Shown here in pieces: positions 1 through 7,398 of a DNA stretch of 33,004 nt. Source of the DNA: a virus; the IMG/VR virus record IMGVR_UViG_3300010401_000063, positions 1 to 33,004 of that record; one strand, written 5' to 3'. Position 1 is the first letter of the stretch. Each line of letters begins with the position of its first letter. A program made the position numbers and the translations under genes. The notes beneath the pieces were generated by a model. The model worked only from the letters and a program-made list of their open reading frames with translations. It did no database searches and was not told where the DNA came from.

Positions 1-100
1 CGACCTTGTCGACGATCCGACCCGGCTGGCCGAGATTCTTCAGCGCGCCGATGCCGAAGCAGATGAGTGCCAGAACATAGATGATGTCGTGGTTGGACAT
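1..100 (-). CDS. Small membrane protein, 5' part only (runs off the left edge)
   Basis: An ATG at 98-100 on the minus strand opens a frame that stays open to the window edge (33 complete codons). A good ribosome site (AGGA, about 7 bases upstream) lies in the 9-base gap after the Rz stop, so it is the next gene of the lysis operon. The product begins MSNHDIIYVLALICFGIGAL, one hydrophobic segment at about residues 6-20, followed by a polar, positively charged stretch. I do not recognise the family. A small phage membrane protein of the lysis region is the most that can be said. Confidence 0.55.
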   Translation of the reverse strand, partial: MSNHDIIYVLALICFGIGALKNLGQPGRIVDKV

Positions 101-109
101 GGCGGTTTC

Positions 110-595
110 CTAAAGCTGCGGTTGAAGCTGTGAGATCAACGCGTCGAGGGAATTGGCGTTCCCGATACATTCGTCGTGGGCTGCGACAAGTAGCTCTCTA
201 ACTTCTGCATCGCTTCCCGCCTGGCTGGTTTCAGGAGTTCCGGACTGATGACCGGCTTCGGGCACTCCAGTACTACCGGGGCAGGCTTGGGGACGGTGGA
301 GCAGGCGATCAGCGAGCTTCCGGACCCGATCACGATCAGCCACGACAGAAGCAGTCTGGTCCTGTAGGTCACGAAGCACCTGTGCGTTGTTTTCGGAGAT
401 GTCACGGAGCTGCTTGTAGCGCTGCTCCACGGCCTTTCGGGCAAGAGCCTCACCAACGGCCTTCGCCTTCCAGTCCTCGGCTACCAGGCTGTCGTACTTC
501 GAATGCCAGTGGCCTGAGCCGACCTTCCAGCCGCCACCGAAGATGGCGAGCACGATGAGAAGGCCAGCGCCGATTTTGAGATAGAGCGAGGTCAT
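110..595 (-). CDS. Rz: Rz-like i-spanin (inner membrane spanin subunit)
   Basis: 161 aa. Residues about 4-24 form a single N-terminal membrane anchor (LKIGAGLLIVLAIFGGGW), followed by a long charged, probably helical periplasmic region rich in Lys, Arg, Glu and Gln. This is the layout of lambda Rz-type i-spanins, which join with an outer membrane lipoprotein to fuse the inner and outer membranes in the last step of lysis. The start overlaps the holin-candidate stop by 4 bases. The strongest support is the lipoprotein gene nested in another frame (136-372), the classical Rz/Rz1 arrangement. The C-terminal third (about residues 100-130) is rich in Gly, Pro, Ser and Thr because it shares its DNA with Rz1. 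Confidence 0.85.
   Translation of the reverse strand: MTSLYLKIGAGLLIVLAIFGGGWKVGSGHWHSKYDSLVAEDWKAKAVGEALARKAVEQRYKQLRDISENNAQVLRDLQDQTASVVADRDRVRKLADRLLHRPQACPGSTGVPEAGHQSGTPETSQAGSDAEVRELLVAAHDECIGNANSLDALISQLQPQL
136..372 (-). CDS. Rz1: Rz1-like o-spanin lipoprotein, nested inside Rz
   Basis: 78 aa read in a different frame wholly inside Rz. I place the start at the GTG at 370-372, because ACAGG sits 6 bases upstream and because it puts the positive residues (TYRTR) directly before the hydrophobic segment LLLSWLIVIGSGSSLIAC. The lipobox is LIAC, with the Cys at about residue 24 as the lipid attachment site. The mature protein is short and proline-rich (STVPKPAPVVLECPKP), as is usual for Rz1 o-spanins, which sit in the outer membrane and bind Rz across the periplasm. 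The frame is also open upstream to a start at 456, but that would put about 30 polar residues before the signal peptide. Confidence 0.8.
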   Translation of the reverse strand: MTYRTRLLLSWLIVIGSGSSLIACSTVPKPAPVVLECPKPVISPELLKPARREAMQKLESYLSQPTTNVSGTPIPSTR

Positions 596-909
596 GAGGT
601 TGGCGTCGTTGTATTGGTGGTCACGGTCGTTGCCCGGGTGGTTGAGCTTGCGGTCTGCGACCAGTCACGGCCGGCGTCGCTGTAGATCTTGTAGACCCAC
701 GTTCCGAGGCCTGTCACCGCGGTGATCACCACGCTCGTCATGCCGGAGGCTTCAAGTCCTCGGGCCGTAGCCGGGAGCGCGAAGTACCAGTGCAGGATTT
801 CCCCGACCACGTGCGCGAGCCACCAGCAGTACATGAACAGGATGAGTCGGGGGACGACGCGCCAGTTATCGAATATTTCAGCAGCATCCAGCCAGCGTTG
901 CTTGTTCAC
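592..909 (-). CDS. Holin candidate
   Basis: 105 aa, GTG start overlapping the endolysin stop by 4 bases and its own stop overlapping the Rz start by 4 bases. Two hydrophobic segments are visible: about residues 19-44 (LILFMYCWWLAHVVGEILHW) and about 57-76 (MTSVVITAVTGLGTWVYKIY). The C-terminus is a Thr/Ser-rich polar tail (TTRATTVTTNTTTPTS). Size, two membrane segments and position between endolysin and spanin support a holin that permits endolysin release. I infer this from context. No diagnostic holin motif was identified. Confidence 0.6.
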   Translation of the reverse strand: MNKQRWLDAAEIFDNWRVVPRLILFMYCWWLAHVVGEILHWYFALPATARGLEASGMTSVVITAVTGLGTWVYKIYSDAGRDWSQTASSTTRATTVTTNTTTPTS

Positions 910-1301
910 GCGAGCGCGATGCCCTCCGCGATCAGTTCGTCGCTGTACGGCTGTGAACCGTTCTCGTGGTGAATGATGGCCTTGACGAGTTCCGGCAGGA
1001 TGGTGGTCAGCTGCACCGGAATATCGGCACCGATGCCGCAGGATGCGCAGACCGCCGCGACATAAGCCTGCGAGTTGTTCTCGTTCGGTGGCGCCCAGCG
1101 GTCAATCGCTTCACCGATGGTATCGATGCCCTGCCGCTCGTAGCTCGCCATGATACGAGCAATGGCCCGAATGCCGTACTTCGGTTCGTCGAACTGGACA
1201 AAGGCGGGATCGAGTTGCGATGCCGACTGACCCAGCCATGTCGTACCGGGGACGCGACGGATGTTGCCCGGGTTCGCGTTACGGATTCCACGCGTGCTCA
1301 T
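906..1301 (-). CDS. Endolysin, phage P5-like muramidase/transglycosylase
   Basis: 131 aa. The N-terminal motif RGIRNANPGNIR followed by W-G, D-x-x-F-V-Q-F and the YGIRAIARIM segment is characteristic of the family of small phage lysozyme-like proteins often annotated as structural protein P5 or endolysin. The segment TIGEAIDRWAPPNENNSQAY also fits this family. Expected role: cleavage of the peptidoglycan glycan strand at the end of infection. There is no signal peptide, so release would need the holin. It sits directly before the holin candidate and the spanin pair, with 4-base overlaps on both sides, which fits a lysis cassette. Confidence 0.75.
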   Translation of the reverse strand: MSTRGIRNANPGNIRRVPGTTWLGQSASQLDPAFVQFDEPKYGIRAIARIMASYERQGIDTIGEAIDRWAPPNENNSQAYVAAVCASCGIGADIPVQLTTILPELVKAIIHHENGSQPYSDELIAEGIALA

Positions 1302-1492
1302 GTCGGATTGGCCTTCTCGGTCGCCCGGCCTTCGGTGATCCCCAACTGTTTGGCGATGGCCTCGTTGCGCTCGCTGATCGAATTGGTGTTCTTTTCCAGC
1401 CGGCGAATGTTCATGACGTTGTAGAGCTGACCGGCGCCGGTGAGTAGCGTGCCGGTAGCCGTTATGATCAACGCCACCTCGGTACCGGTCAT
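1298..1492 (-). CDS. Small single-pass membrane protein of the lysis cassette
   Basis: 64 aa starting MTGTEVALIITATGTLLTGA. I choose the ATG at 1490-1492 because it overlaps the previous gene's stop by 4 bases (ATGA). A longer frame exists upstream but lies over the preceding gene. One hydrophobic segment (about residues 5-27) is followed by a charged helix (RRLEKNTNSISERNEAIAKQ). This resembles small holin or antiholin-type proteins, but I do not recognise a family. Its position immediately before the endolysin makes a role in lysis timing plausible. Confidence 0.55.
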   Translation of the reverse strand: MTGTEVALIITATGTLLTGAGQLYNVMNIRRLEKNTNSISERNEAIAKQLGITEGRATEKANPT

Positions 1493-1641
1493 TGATCCCC
1501 CGCGCGCCTCTCGGTGTTCCGCTTCCATTCTTCCAGAGCGGAAACCCGCTCGTGAAAGCTGCTGCACTGGGCGTTGTGGAACAGAATCCAGCCGATCACA
1601 GCGACCTGCAGTGTGCAGACGATACCGAGCGCGATTTCCAT
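1489..1641 (-). CDS. Small single-pass membrane protein
   Basis: 50 aa starting MEIALGIVCTLQVAVIGWIL, with one N-terminal hydrophobic segment (about residues 2-21) and a charged C-terminal helix (FHERVSALEEWKRNTERRAG) that could form a coiled coil. The ATG at 1639-1641 has a GAAAG ribosome site and lies one base after the previous stop. It overlaps the next gene by 4 bases. With its neighbour at 1298-1492 it forms a pair of small N-anchored proteins just before the endolysin. Function unknown. Confidence 0.5.
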   Translation of the reverse strand: MEIALGIVCTLQVAVIGWILFHNAQCSSFHERVSALEEWKRNTERRAGDQ

Positions 1642-1642
1642 T

Positions 1643-1864
1643 TCAGCTTTCGTTCTCCGCGAGCAGAATCGCACGATCGATCATCGCCATCATGAAAATG
1701 CGCTCCAGCAGCGTGTAGCTGATGGGATGCGCGCGCAGACGAAGCTCGTCGAGCTTCTCCAGTTCCGCCACGGTGTAGTGATCCCGCACGCCTGCATACT
1801 CAGGCTTCGTGGGATCGAAGATTTCCAGCAACGAATCGCTCATGATGATGACTTTATGGCTCAC
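1643..1864 (-). CDS. Hypothetical 73-aa phage protein
   Basis: GTG start at 1862-1864 chosen because AGGAG lies 6 bases upstream. An internal ATG at 1843 lacks a comparable site. The product is soluble-looking and mostly helical, with MSDSLLEIFDPTKPEYAG near the start, a Leu/Glu-rich stretch (VAELEKLDELRLRAH) and a moderately hydrophobic C-terminal helix (LLERIFMMAMIDRAILLA). Family not recognised. It is the third of a run of very small genes before the endolysin. Confidence 0.5.
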   Translation of the reverse strand: MSHKVIIMSDSLLEIFDPTKPEYAGVRDHYTVAELEKLDELRLRAHPISYTLLERIFMMAMIDRAILLAENES

Positions 1865-1876
1865 GTCGAACTCCTG

Positions 1877-2278
1877 TTAGTGACAATCCACGTTTTTATG
1901 ACCTGATACCCGGAGCGCCGCGCAGATGGATTTCACATCGTCTTCCGCCACGCGCGCTTTCACCTTCGCTTCATTTGCCTGAGCTACCGCATCTGCGACG
2001 CCGGCCCTGATCTTCGCATCGATGACCTGATCCTGAAGACGCTGGGTATCTGCATCAGACCGGCCTCGCTCCAGAACCATCCCGAGCGCGAGAGTGGCGA
2101 CCATCAGGGCAATCACGCCGAAGTAAACGCCGAGGCGATCATTGAGAGTGGCGCTGCCGCCCTGCGCGATGGTGCCCTTGTTGTCGCTGATGGCGCCGGG
2201 TGAGTTCTCACGGCGAACCAGGTTGGGCGCGGTATCGTTGATCTCGCTCGGCTTCGAGCCGGTTGATTCGTTGTTCAT
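1877..2278 (-). CDS. Single-pass membrane protein, 133 aa
   Basis: The polar N-terminal 45 residues are followed by a membrane segment (about residues 50-70, VYFGVIALMVATLALGMVL) and a long Ala/Glu/Lys/Asp-rich region likely to be a coiled coil. The C-terminus holds two cysteines and ends NVDCH. The ATG at 2276-2278 is preceded by GGGGATG-type purines about 8 bases upstream. Its first 24 codons overlap the end of the next upstream gene in another frame by 71 bases, which is long for this phage. No family recognised. The two overlapping membrane proteins may act together. Confidence 0.55.
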   Translation of the reverse strand: MNNESTGSKPSEINDTAPNLVRRENSPGAISDNKGTIAQGGSATLNDRLGVYFGVIALMVATLALGMVLERGRSDADTQRLQDQVIDAKIRAGVADAVAQANEAKVKARVAEDDVKSICAALRVSGHKNVDCH

Positions 2279-2690
2279 GTGCGTTCATCCCCGTGGTGAC
2301 TGTGGCCTTCAGGGCCGTGAATTCACCGTACAGGGTAACGCTCGCAGCGACGACGATCACGGCAAGCCCGCTCACGATGCCCAGAATCCAGTTGAGCAGG
2401 CGCTTCTCGCCATTGGGCGGACGGGAATCGCCGTTGCTGTAGGTAATGCTCGGCCGGTATTTGCGCGAGATGATCCGCTCCACGCGGTACGCGATGTCAT
2501 CGTCGGACTCTTCGTAGTCCTTGGGTCCATGCTGGCTGAGCATCCCGCGGAGCTTCGGGATGACATCCTCCATGTCCTGTACGGCACGTGCCAGCCGACC
2601 ATCGGCACGAAACCAGTCTTTGACCCAGTCGATAAAGGATTGCTTCAGTTCCTGCTGCGACTCTTCAGCATCACCCGTAGTCGTCGTCAT
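2208..2690 (-). CDS. Membrane protein with C-terminal helical tail, 160 aa
   Basis: Strong ribosome site (GGGACAGGGG) before the ATG at 2688-2690. The N-terminal 95 residues are soluble and charged (IDWVKDWFRADGRLARAVQD near residue 20). A membrane segment at about residues 101-124 (WILGIVSGLAVIVVAASVTL) is followed by a short coiled-coil-like tail (NAHEQRINRLEAERDQRY). It is the first gene after the tailspike. The final 71 bases overlap the next gene. Possibly a phage inner-membrane protein linked to lysis or superinfection, but this is inference and no family is recognised. Confidence 0.55.
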   Translation of the reverse strand: MTTTTGDAEESQQELKQSFIDWVKDWFRADGRLARAVQDMEDVIPKLRGMLSQHGPKDYEESDDDIAYRVERIISRKYRPSITYSNGDSRPPNGEKRLLNWILGIVSGLAVIVVAASVTLYGEFTALKATVTTGMNAHEQRINRLEAERDQRYRAQPGSP

Positions 2691-2719
2691 CCCCTGTCCC
2701 TTATGTTATTCGGACCCCG

Positions 2720-4795
2720 TTATCGTCGTTGTACCCAGAGCGTGACATGCAGGTCGCTGTTGGTCGGACTCCATGAGCCGTCCGTTGTCACGACGAGCCC
2801 GAGTCCGCGTCCCTGCCCGCCGCCCACGATGGCCGTCTGCGAGAACACATCGCTGCGCTGTGAGCCTCCATTGGCGTTGAAGGTGTTGCCGGAGTTCATC
2901 AGCACGTCCGCAGTGCTGCCATTGATCTTGGTGCCGTTGTCGGTGACCGAAATCTGGCACGAGCCAGCAGTGATGACGCCCGAGCAACTCGAATCGATGG
3001 CGATGACCGCCCATGAATATGCGGTCTGAAGGTTGTTGCGCGTCCAGCCTGCCGGAGCAAGGGCAAGGTTCATCTGGCTCGCCGCGAGATCGAGCGCGTA
3101 GAAGGTGAGCGGAATCGCCTGCTGCCAGGTATTGGGTGTGAAGACATCGTCCACACGGGGACAGTCGACGGCGACCACGGCTCCTGTACCGAGCGACCCG
3201 ATGGTCCCGCCTTCGAGGCGGGTCTGCAGGACGCCCGGCCTGATCTTCAGGAAGTTCGGATTGCTCGGCGCATCGCCTTCCGCATAGCAGTCGCGGATAA
3301 CGTTCCCGAGCCCCTGATTGATGTAGAGCTTGTAGACGCTCGTGTTGTCGGGTATCACGCGCCAGTACGGGAAGACCGTGACGGCGGTGGTGGTGTTGCC
3401 GGTGATGTGGCGAATCTGCCCCGCCCCGGTACCGCCCGTGATCTCGCAGGCCCCGCCGATGTAGACCCCGGCCGTGAAGGCGCCACCGGAATTGACGAGC
3501 GTGTTGATGGTACCGCTCGTGGCGGTACCGATCTTGTCTCCGGTCGATGAGCCGAAATCGTAGTGCGCGACCTTGATTGATTCGCCGACGATCTCGCGGA
3601 ACACGTTGCCGTTGCCATCGAGCATGCGGCAGAGGGTGTCGAAGCCGTAGATGCGGCCGCCGTGATAGCGGTTGGCATTGGGGCCGTTGTAGTTCTCGCC
3701 TACCGCAACACGATCGAGGTAGTAGCCGACCGATCCTGAGGTCGTGCCCCCGATGTTATTCGAGGCCATGTCGATCTGATCGAACTCGTTGTAGTACGGC
3801 CGGTCGCCCGTGCGACCGATCATGTAGATGCCGCGGGTGTTGTTGCCGTTCGCGGTGATGTGGATGCGCTGGAAGCTCGAATAGCTGAAATGCGAGGCGT
3901 CGATGCCTGTGCAGCCATCGGCGGAGAAGTCGATGCGCAGGTCGCGCATCGCGATGTGATTCCGGACCGTCTGGTTGCTGTTGGCGATGATCGAGGAGTT
4001 GGCGGAACCGGTCCACGTAAGGACCGTGCCGCCACTTCGGCCGGCGCCGATGAGCGCCTGCCCATCGCCTTCGAACATGATGGGCGTGCTGATGTTGAGC
4101 GGATCACGACCGAAGGTCGCGACCCCCTGCGAATGCAGCACGCTCTGGATCGCCGCATTGTTGACGGTCGCGGGAGCGGTTTTCGCCGCACCATAACGGG
4201 CAACCGTGCTCGAAGCCCAGAGGTCTCCGGCGGGATAGCGCGCGTTGGTCGGGACGAGACTGACGGCAAGCTCGGCGGCGGACTGGGGGTAGCCGGGGAC
4301 GAAGAGACCCGTCTGCCACTGATTGACGCTCGTGAGTTCAGCCGCGACGGCGACGACAGCCGCCCGTGCCGTGGCATCGGCGGTGCTGCCCGTGCCATCG
4401 AACCCGTAGCGGTATTCGTTGAGGGGCGGGAAGGCGAAGTTGACGACCGTGACCCCTGCTGCTTCTTCGGCTGCGGTGATGTCGTACAGCGCCCGGCCGA
4501 CCTCGTCCTGCGTCAGAACGAAGGGAGTCGCGGGATCGATCGTGCGGGTATTGCCGCCATCGCTGTCGGTCAGGATGAACTTGAGTTCGACGCCGGCCGC
4601 GCCGTACATGACCGGGAAGCGCCCGAGGTCATCTGCAACGACGGGGTTGGTGTGTGCGATGGAGAGCGCGGAGTCCTTGTAGACGGGAGCCGGATTGCTC
4701 GTCTGGCTGAAATATGTCGCACAGAGCGCGCCCGGAAACGGCTTGCCGTTCGCGTCATGATGACTCAGGCGCGGCTCTGGGATTAGTCTTGACAC
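2720..4795 (-). CDS. Tailspike, head-binding domain plus beta-helix
   Basis: 691 aa from the GTG at 4793-4795, chosen because GGAG lies 6 bases upstream. A longer frame to 4843 would start inside the terminator hairpin. Residues about 1-100 match the particle-binding module of podoviral spikes and fibres: a Gly-Lys-Pro-(F)-Pro-Gly turn, a TYFSQTSNPAPVYKDSALS-type beta strand pair, NPVVADDLGRFP and a terminal strand with D-G-x-T-R-T-I-D-P. The remainder is rich in short Asn/Gly/Thr/Val repeats (for example NSSIIANSNQTVRNHIAMRD) typical of a right-handed beta-helix of the pectate-lyase type. Expected role: binds and probably degrades host surface polysaccharide, with specificity that cannot be read from sequence. 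The position after the ejection genes matches P22 gp9. Confidence 0.75.
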   Translation of the reverse strand: MSRLIPEPRLSHHDANGKPFPGALCATYFSQTSNPAPVYKDSALSIAHTNPVVADDLGRFPVMYGAAGVELKFILTDSDGGNTRTIDPATPFVLTQDEVGRALYDITAAEEAAGVTVVNFAFPPLNEYRYGFDGTGSTADATARAAVVAVAAELTSVNQWQTGLFVPGYPQSAAELAVSLVPTNARYPAGDLWASSTVARYGAAKTAPATVNNAAIQSVLHSQGVATFGRDPLNISTPIMFEGDGQALIGAGRSGGTVLTWTGSANSSIIANSNQTVRNHIAMRDLRIDFSADGCTGIDASHFSYSSFQRIHITANGNNTRGIYMIGRTGDRPYYNEFDQIDMASNNIGGTTSGSVGYYLDRVAVGENYNGPNANRYHGGRIYGFDTLCRMLDGNGNVFREIVGESIKVAHYDFGSSTGDKIGTATSGTINTLVNSGGAFTAGVYIGGACEITGGTGAGQIRHITGNTTTAVTVFPYWRVIPDNTSVYKLYINQGLGNVIRDCYAEGDAPSNPNFLKIRPGVLQTRLEGGTIGSLGTGAVVAVDCPRVDDVFTPNTWQQAIPLTFYALDLAASQMNLALAPAGWTRNNLQTAYSWAVIAIDSSCSGVITAGSCQISVTDNGTKINGSTADVLMNSGNTFNANGGSQRSDVFSQTAIVGGGQGRGLGLVVTTDGSWSPTNSDLHVTLWVQRR

Positions 4796-4814
4796 ATAGG
4801 GCTCCAAAAACGAC

Positions 4815-4835
4815 AAAAGCCCCGGAGGGGCCTTT
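4815..4835 (-). terminator. Rho-independent terminator between ejection genes and tailspike
   Basis: On the minus strand a GCCCC/GGGGC stem with a 3-base loop, extended by A/U pairs around a bulge, is followed by a U-rich stretch (TTTTGTCGTTTTT). The tailspike ribosome site begins within 10 bases of it. The same hairpin, read on the plus strand, contains the GGAGGGG that serves the small plus-strand ORF at 4834. Confidence 0.65.
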
Positions 4836-4962
4836 GAAAGCACTGCTGGTGATTGGTGGCTTTGTCTTGCTGCTATACGTCTGCTGGATGATTCATCCGG
4901 TACTGGCGATCTTCGTGGCCATCCTCGGCTATCCGGCTATTGACGCAGTTCTGTCGAAGTAG
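4834..4962 (+). CDS. Candidate 42-aa double-membrane-segment protein, opposite to all neighbours
   Basis: A plus-strand frame with TTG start at 4834-4836, preceded by a strong GGAGGGG ribosome site with about 4-5 bases spacing, and a TAG stop at 4960-4962. The product reads LKALLVIGGFVLLLYVCWMI then HPVLAIFVAILGYPAIDAVL: two hydrophobic segments split by a short turn, with Lys at both ends. It fills the 141-base gap between two minus-strand genes almost exactly and overlaps the end of the upstream one by 26 bases. A frame this hydrophobic with a ribosome site at this place is unlikely to be accidental, but no promoter on the plus strand was found. It could be a holin-like or superinfection-exclusion peptide. 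That is inference. Confidence 0.4.
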   Translation: MKALLVIGGFVLLLYVCWMIHPVLAIFVAILGYPAIDAVLSK

Positions 4963-6418
4963 CGAGCGCCGCCCCGCCGGCAAGACCCAGTGTCTGCGGT
5001 GCTTCGCCCGCTGCCTTTGCAGTCTGCTGTGCGGCCTTCTGGCCGAACGGGGACAGCAGCGCTTCGCGAATCGCCATGCGCGCGGCCGGCAGCATCAGCA
5101 GGTGCGGACTGTGAAAGAGTCCCGCCGCACCGACCGAACCGTAGTAGTCGAGGGGCGAGATGCCCGGCATCGACTCGTTCACTTCCTTCGCGGCCTTCGG
5201 GAAGGCCTGCGCGAATTTAGCAGCCACCTGAAGCTCTCCGCCGTATGGCTTGCCCTTCAACTGGCTTGCGAGTTTCGCCGCGGAGACATTGCCGGTCGCT
5301 TCGTTCAGCGCGTTCTCGACCGTGTGACTCGTGGCGATGAGCCTGCGCGCCTGCTCGAACGACTGTGCAAGCTCGGGTTGCCCCTGCTGTGCCAGATGGC
5401 GCCCGATCAGGTCCTCGAGCGTGGCCGCCGCTTCCCGCTGCGCCATGCCGAGCGCCTGTCTCTCCGGATCTCCACCCCGTGCCGCAGAGGTCAGATTACC
5501 GGCCGCGTCAGCGCGGAGCTGGCGGAGGTACTTGAGTGCCGATGACGCATCGAACGTATCCCGCAGCATCGAGTTCACGAGTTTATCGATCTGCTGGCGC
5601 GCGCCGACGTTCGCTTCCGGAAAGTCCTTTGCGATCTCTTCGACACCCTTGCCGAGCTGGGTGAGATCGTTCAGGTATTGCTCGTCGACCTTGATGCGGC
5701 CGGACGAGGCGACCTGATCGTAAACCTCACCGGCAGTGGACCGGAGACTCTTCAACGCTTCAGGCGTCAGGGGCGCATCATTCGCAAGTCCCAGCGCCTG
5801 ACGCGAGAGCTTGTTGGTCACGGCCTGATTGCGGACTGCCGCAGCCTGTGCGGTCGCGATCTTCCCGCTCGCACCTTCGAGAGCCTTGTTCGCAAGCGTC
5901 GGGTTCGTCGTCGCCGGCGGCACCACATAGCCCGCCTTCTGCGCTTCGTTGAGCGTCTGTGCCTTCACCATCGCGGCCGGATCGGCCTTCACGAAGTTCG
6001 CTGGCGCCTGGCTGGACGCCTGTGGAGCGGGCAGGCGTGACCCCGCCAGCACGGTCTCCGCGAAGTTTGCGATTTTCTCGAGCCGCGTTTCGGGCTTTGG
6101 CAGCCCGACATCGTTCAGCGCCTGCTCGAACATTGCCGAAGGCTTGTCGTAGTCCGAGCCGGTCAGCAGATTGCGTGCGCCGACACCGGCATCCATGGCC
6201 ATGAGCGGAAGACCCGCCACGGCATTGATGACCGCGCGCCCGGCGAGCCCCGCCTGTCGGCCCATGTCCTGCGCAAATGTGCGCTGTGGCGGTTCAGGAG
6301 CGGCAGTCGGGGCGGTTTGCGTCGCCTGATACTTCGCGAATCGCGCGTTGAGCTGCGACTGCGTGGTCCCCTCGGGGACGTTCTGGATCACCGTCCCGTC
6401 GGGCATGCGAACGTCCAT
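4937..6418 (-). CDS. Probable DNA-ejection (internal virion) protein, gp16 position
   Basis: 493 aa. The start overlaps the previous stop by 1 base (TGATG). An N-terminal short domain (PDGTVIQNVPEGTTQSQLNA, residues about 5-25) resembles the small motif that opens many podoviral internal proteins. A hydrophobic Ala/Gly-rich stretch (about 57-75) and a long Ala/Gln/Lys/Leu-rich helical body follow, with a second hydrophobic region near residues 425-445 (YYGSVGAAGLFHSPHLLMLP). Length, helical composition and position as third of three genes between gp10-like and tailspike match the P22 gp7/gp20/gp16 ejection set, which is delivered into the host envelope with the DNA. The assignment rests mainly on gene order. 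Confidence 0.55.
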   Translation of the reverse strand: MDVRMPDGTVIQNVPEGTTQSQLNARFAKYQATQTAPTAAPEPPQRTFAQDMGRQAGLAGRAVINAVAGLPLMAMDAGVGARNLLTGSDYDKPSAMFEQALNDVGLPKPETRLEKIANFAETVLAGSRLPAPQASSQAPANFVKADPAAMVKAQTLNEAQKAGYVVPPATTNPTLANKALEGASGKIATAQAAAVRNQAVTNKLSRQALGLANDAPLTPEALKSLRSTAGEVYDQVASSGRIKVDEQYLNDLTQLGKGVEEIAKDFPEANVGARQQIDKLVNSMLRDTFDASSALKYLRQLRADAAGNLTSAARGGDPERQALGMAQREAAATLEDLIGRHLAQQGQPELAQSFEQARRLIATSHTVENALNEATGNVSAAKLASQLKGKPYGGELQVAAKFAQAFPKAAKEVNESMPGISPLDYYGSVGAAGLFHSPHLLMLPAARMAIREALLSPFGQKAAQQTAKAAGEAPQTLGLAGGAALATSTELRQ

Positions 6419-7398
6419 CAGGGCGGCAGCGCAGAGAAGTCGACAACCTTGCCGGGCTGACTGGAGTCCTGCCCGAGCTTTGCGCGAATGATGTTGTCGA
6501 TGTTCTGAAGTTTCGCGTCGCGGGCCGCCGGGTTATCGGTCCTTGTCGGGACCATGCGCATGAGCAGTTCCTGATCCTTGTCGGTAAATGTGCCTTCGCC
6601 CGCTACACGGAAAATCTGCTTGAGCACCGGCGCCATGGCCGATACAGCGCCTTCACCAATCTGCTGGGCAGTCGTGACCGCCGGGATGCGACCCATGATG
6701 GGTCCCGTCTCGGTTCCCTGAAGTCCCTTCACGAGTCCGGTGCGGGCTTGCTGATAGACGTCCCATGCCTTGGAGAGATTCTGTGCGCTGGACGGATTGG
6801 TGGCCTTACTGTTGGCCGCAGTCAAATCCTGCCCACGACGGGCTGTCTCTGCGGCAATGTCCTGTCCGCGCTGTGTCGTTCCGGCCGAAAGGTCCTGTCC
6901 TCGGCGAGTCGCGGCGATGGACGCAGCGTTGTTCGCGCGTGCCGTTTCAGCTGCGAGTCGAGCATTCTCGGTCGAAGTCTGCGCCGACAACTGCGCATTC
7001 GGATCGGGCTGCAGATTGATGCCAGCCGCTGCTGCCGCCTGTTCCTTGGCATATCGCGCGAGTGACTTCACGTCCTCGGGGTGGAGTGCGTCGAACGCGC
7101 CCTGCCCATGAGCCTGGTCGTACTGCTGTACGATCTCCGGTGCGAAGGTCTGAACCGCAGCCTTCGGATCGGGGGAAGTCTCGATCGCCTGATTCGTCAG
7201 GTAATGACGCTTGGCGGTGGCGGCATCCATCTGCGCCTGCTGGTCCTGAGCTGCGAACTTCTGCTGCTGCTGGGCGCCTGCGATGTTCGTCTGCAGGTAC
7301 GCATCGCGCAGCTTATCGGACTCGGCCTGACGCCTGAGGCCCTTGATGCTTTCGGCAGCGCCGATGATCTTGCCGAGATCGAGCGTTTCGAATGCCAT
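6418..7398 (-). CDS. Probable DNA-ejection protein with 11-residue repeats, gp20 position
   Basis: 326 aa, 1-base overlaps with both neighbours (TAATG and TGATG). Strongly helical and rich in Ala and Gln. Residues about 144-198 contain five consecutive 11-residue units, the last three beginning RGQDL, RGQDI and RGQDL at residues 166, 177 and 188. This is hendecad periodicity, as in right-handed coiled coils. The C-terminal domain (about 200-326) is less repetitive and contains GEGTFTDKDQELLMRMVPTR. Position between gp7-like and gp16-like genes supports a role as an internal virion protein released on infection. No enzymatic motif seen. Confidence 0.55.
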   Translation of the reverse strand: MAFETLDLGKIIGAAESIKGLRRQAESDKLRDAYLQTNIAGAQQQQKFAAQDQQAQMDAATAKRHYLTNQAIETSPDPKAAVQTFAPEIVQQYDQAHGQGAFDALHPEDVKSLARYAKEQAAAAAGINLQPDPNAQLSAQTSTENARLAAETARANNAASIAATRRGQDLSAGTTQRGQDIAAETARRGQDLTAANSKATNPSSAQNLSKAWDVYQQARTGLVKGLQGTETGPIMGRIPAVTTAQQIGEGAVSAMAPVLKQIFRVAGEGTFTDKDQELLMRMVPTRTDNPAARDAKLQNIDNIIRAKLGQDSSQPGKVVDFSALPP

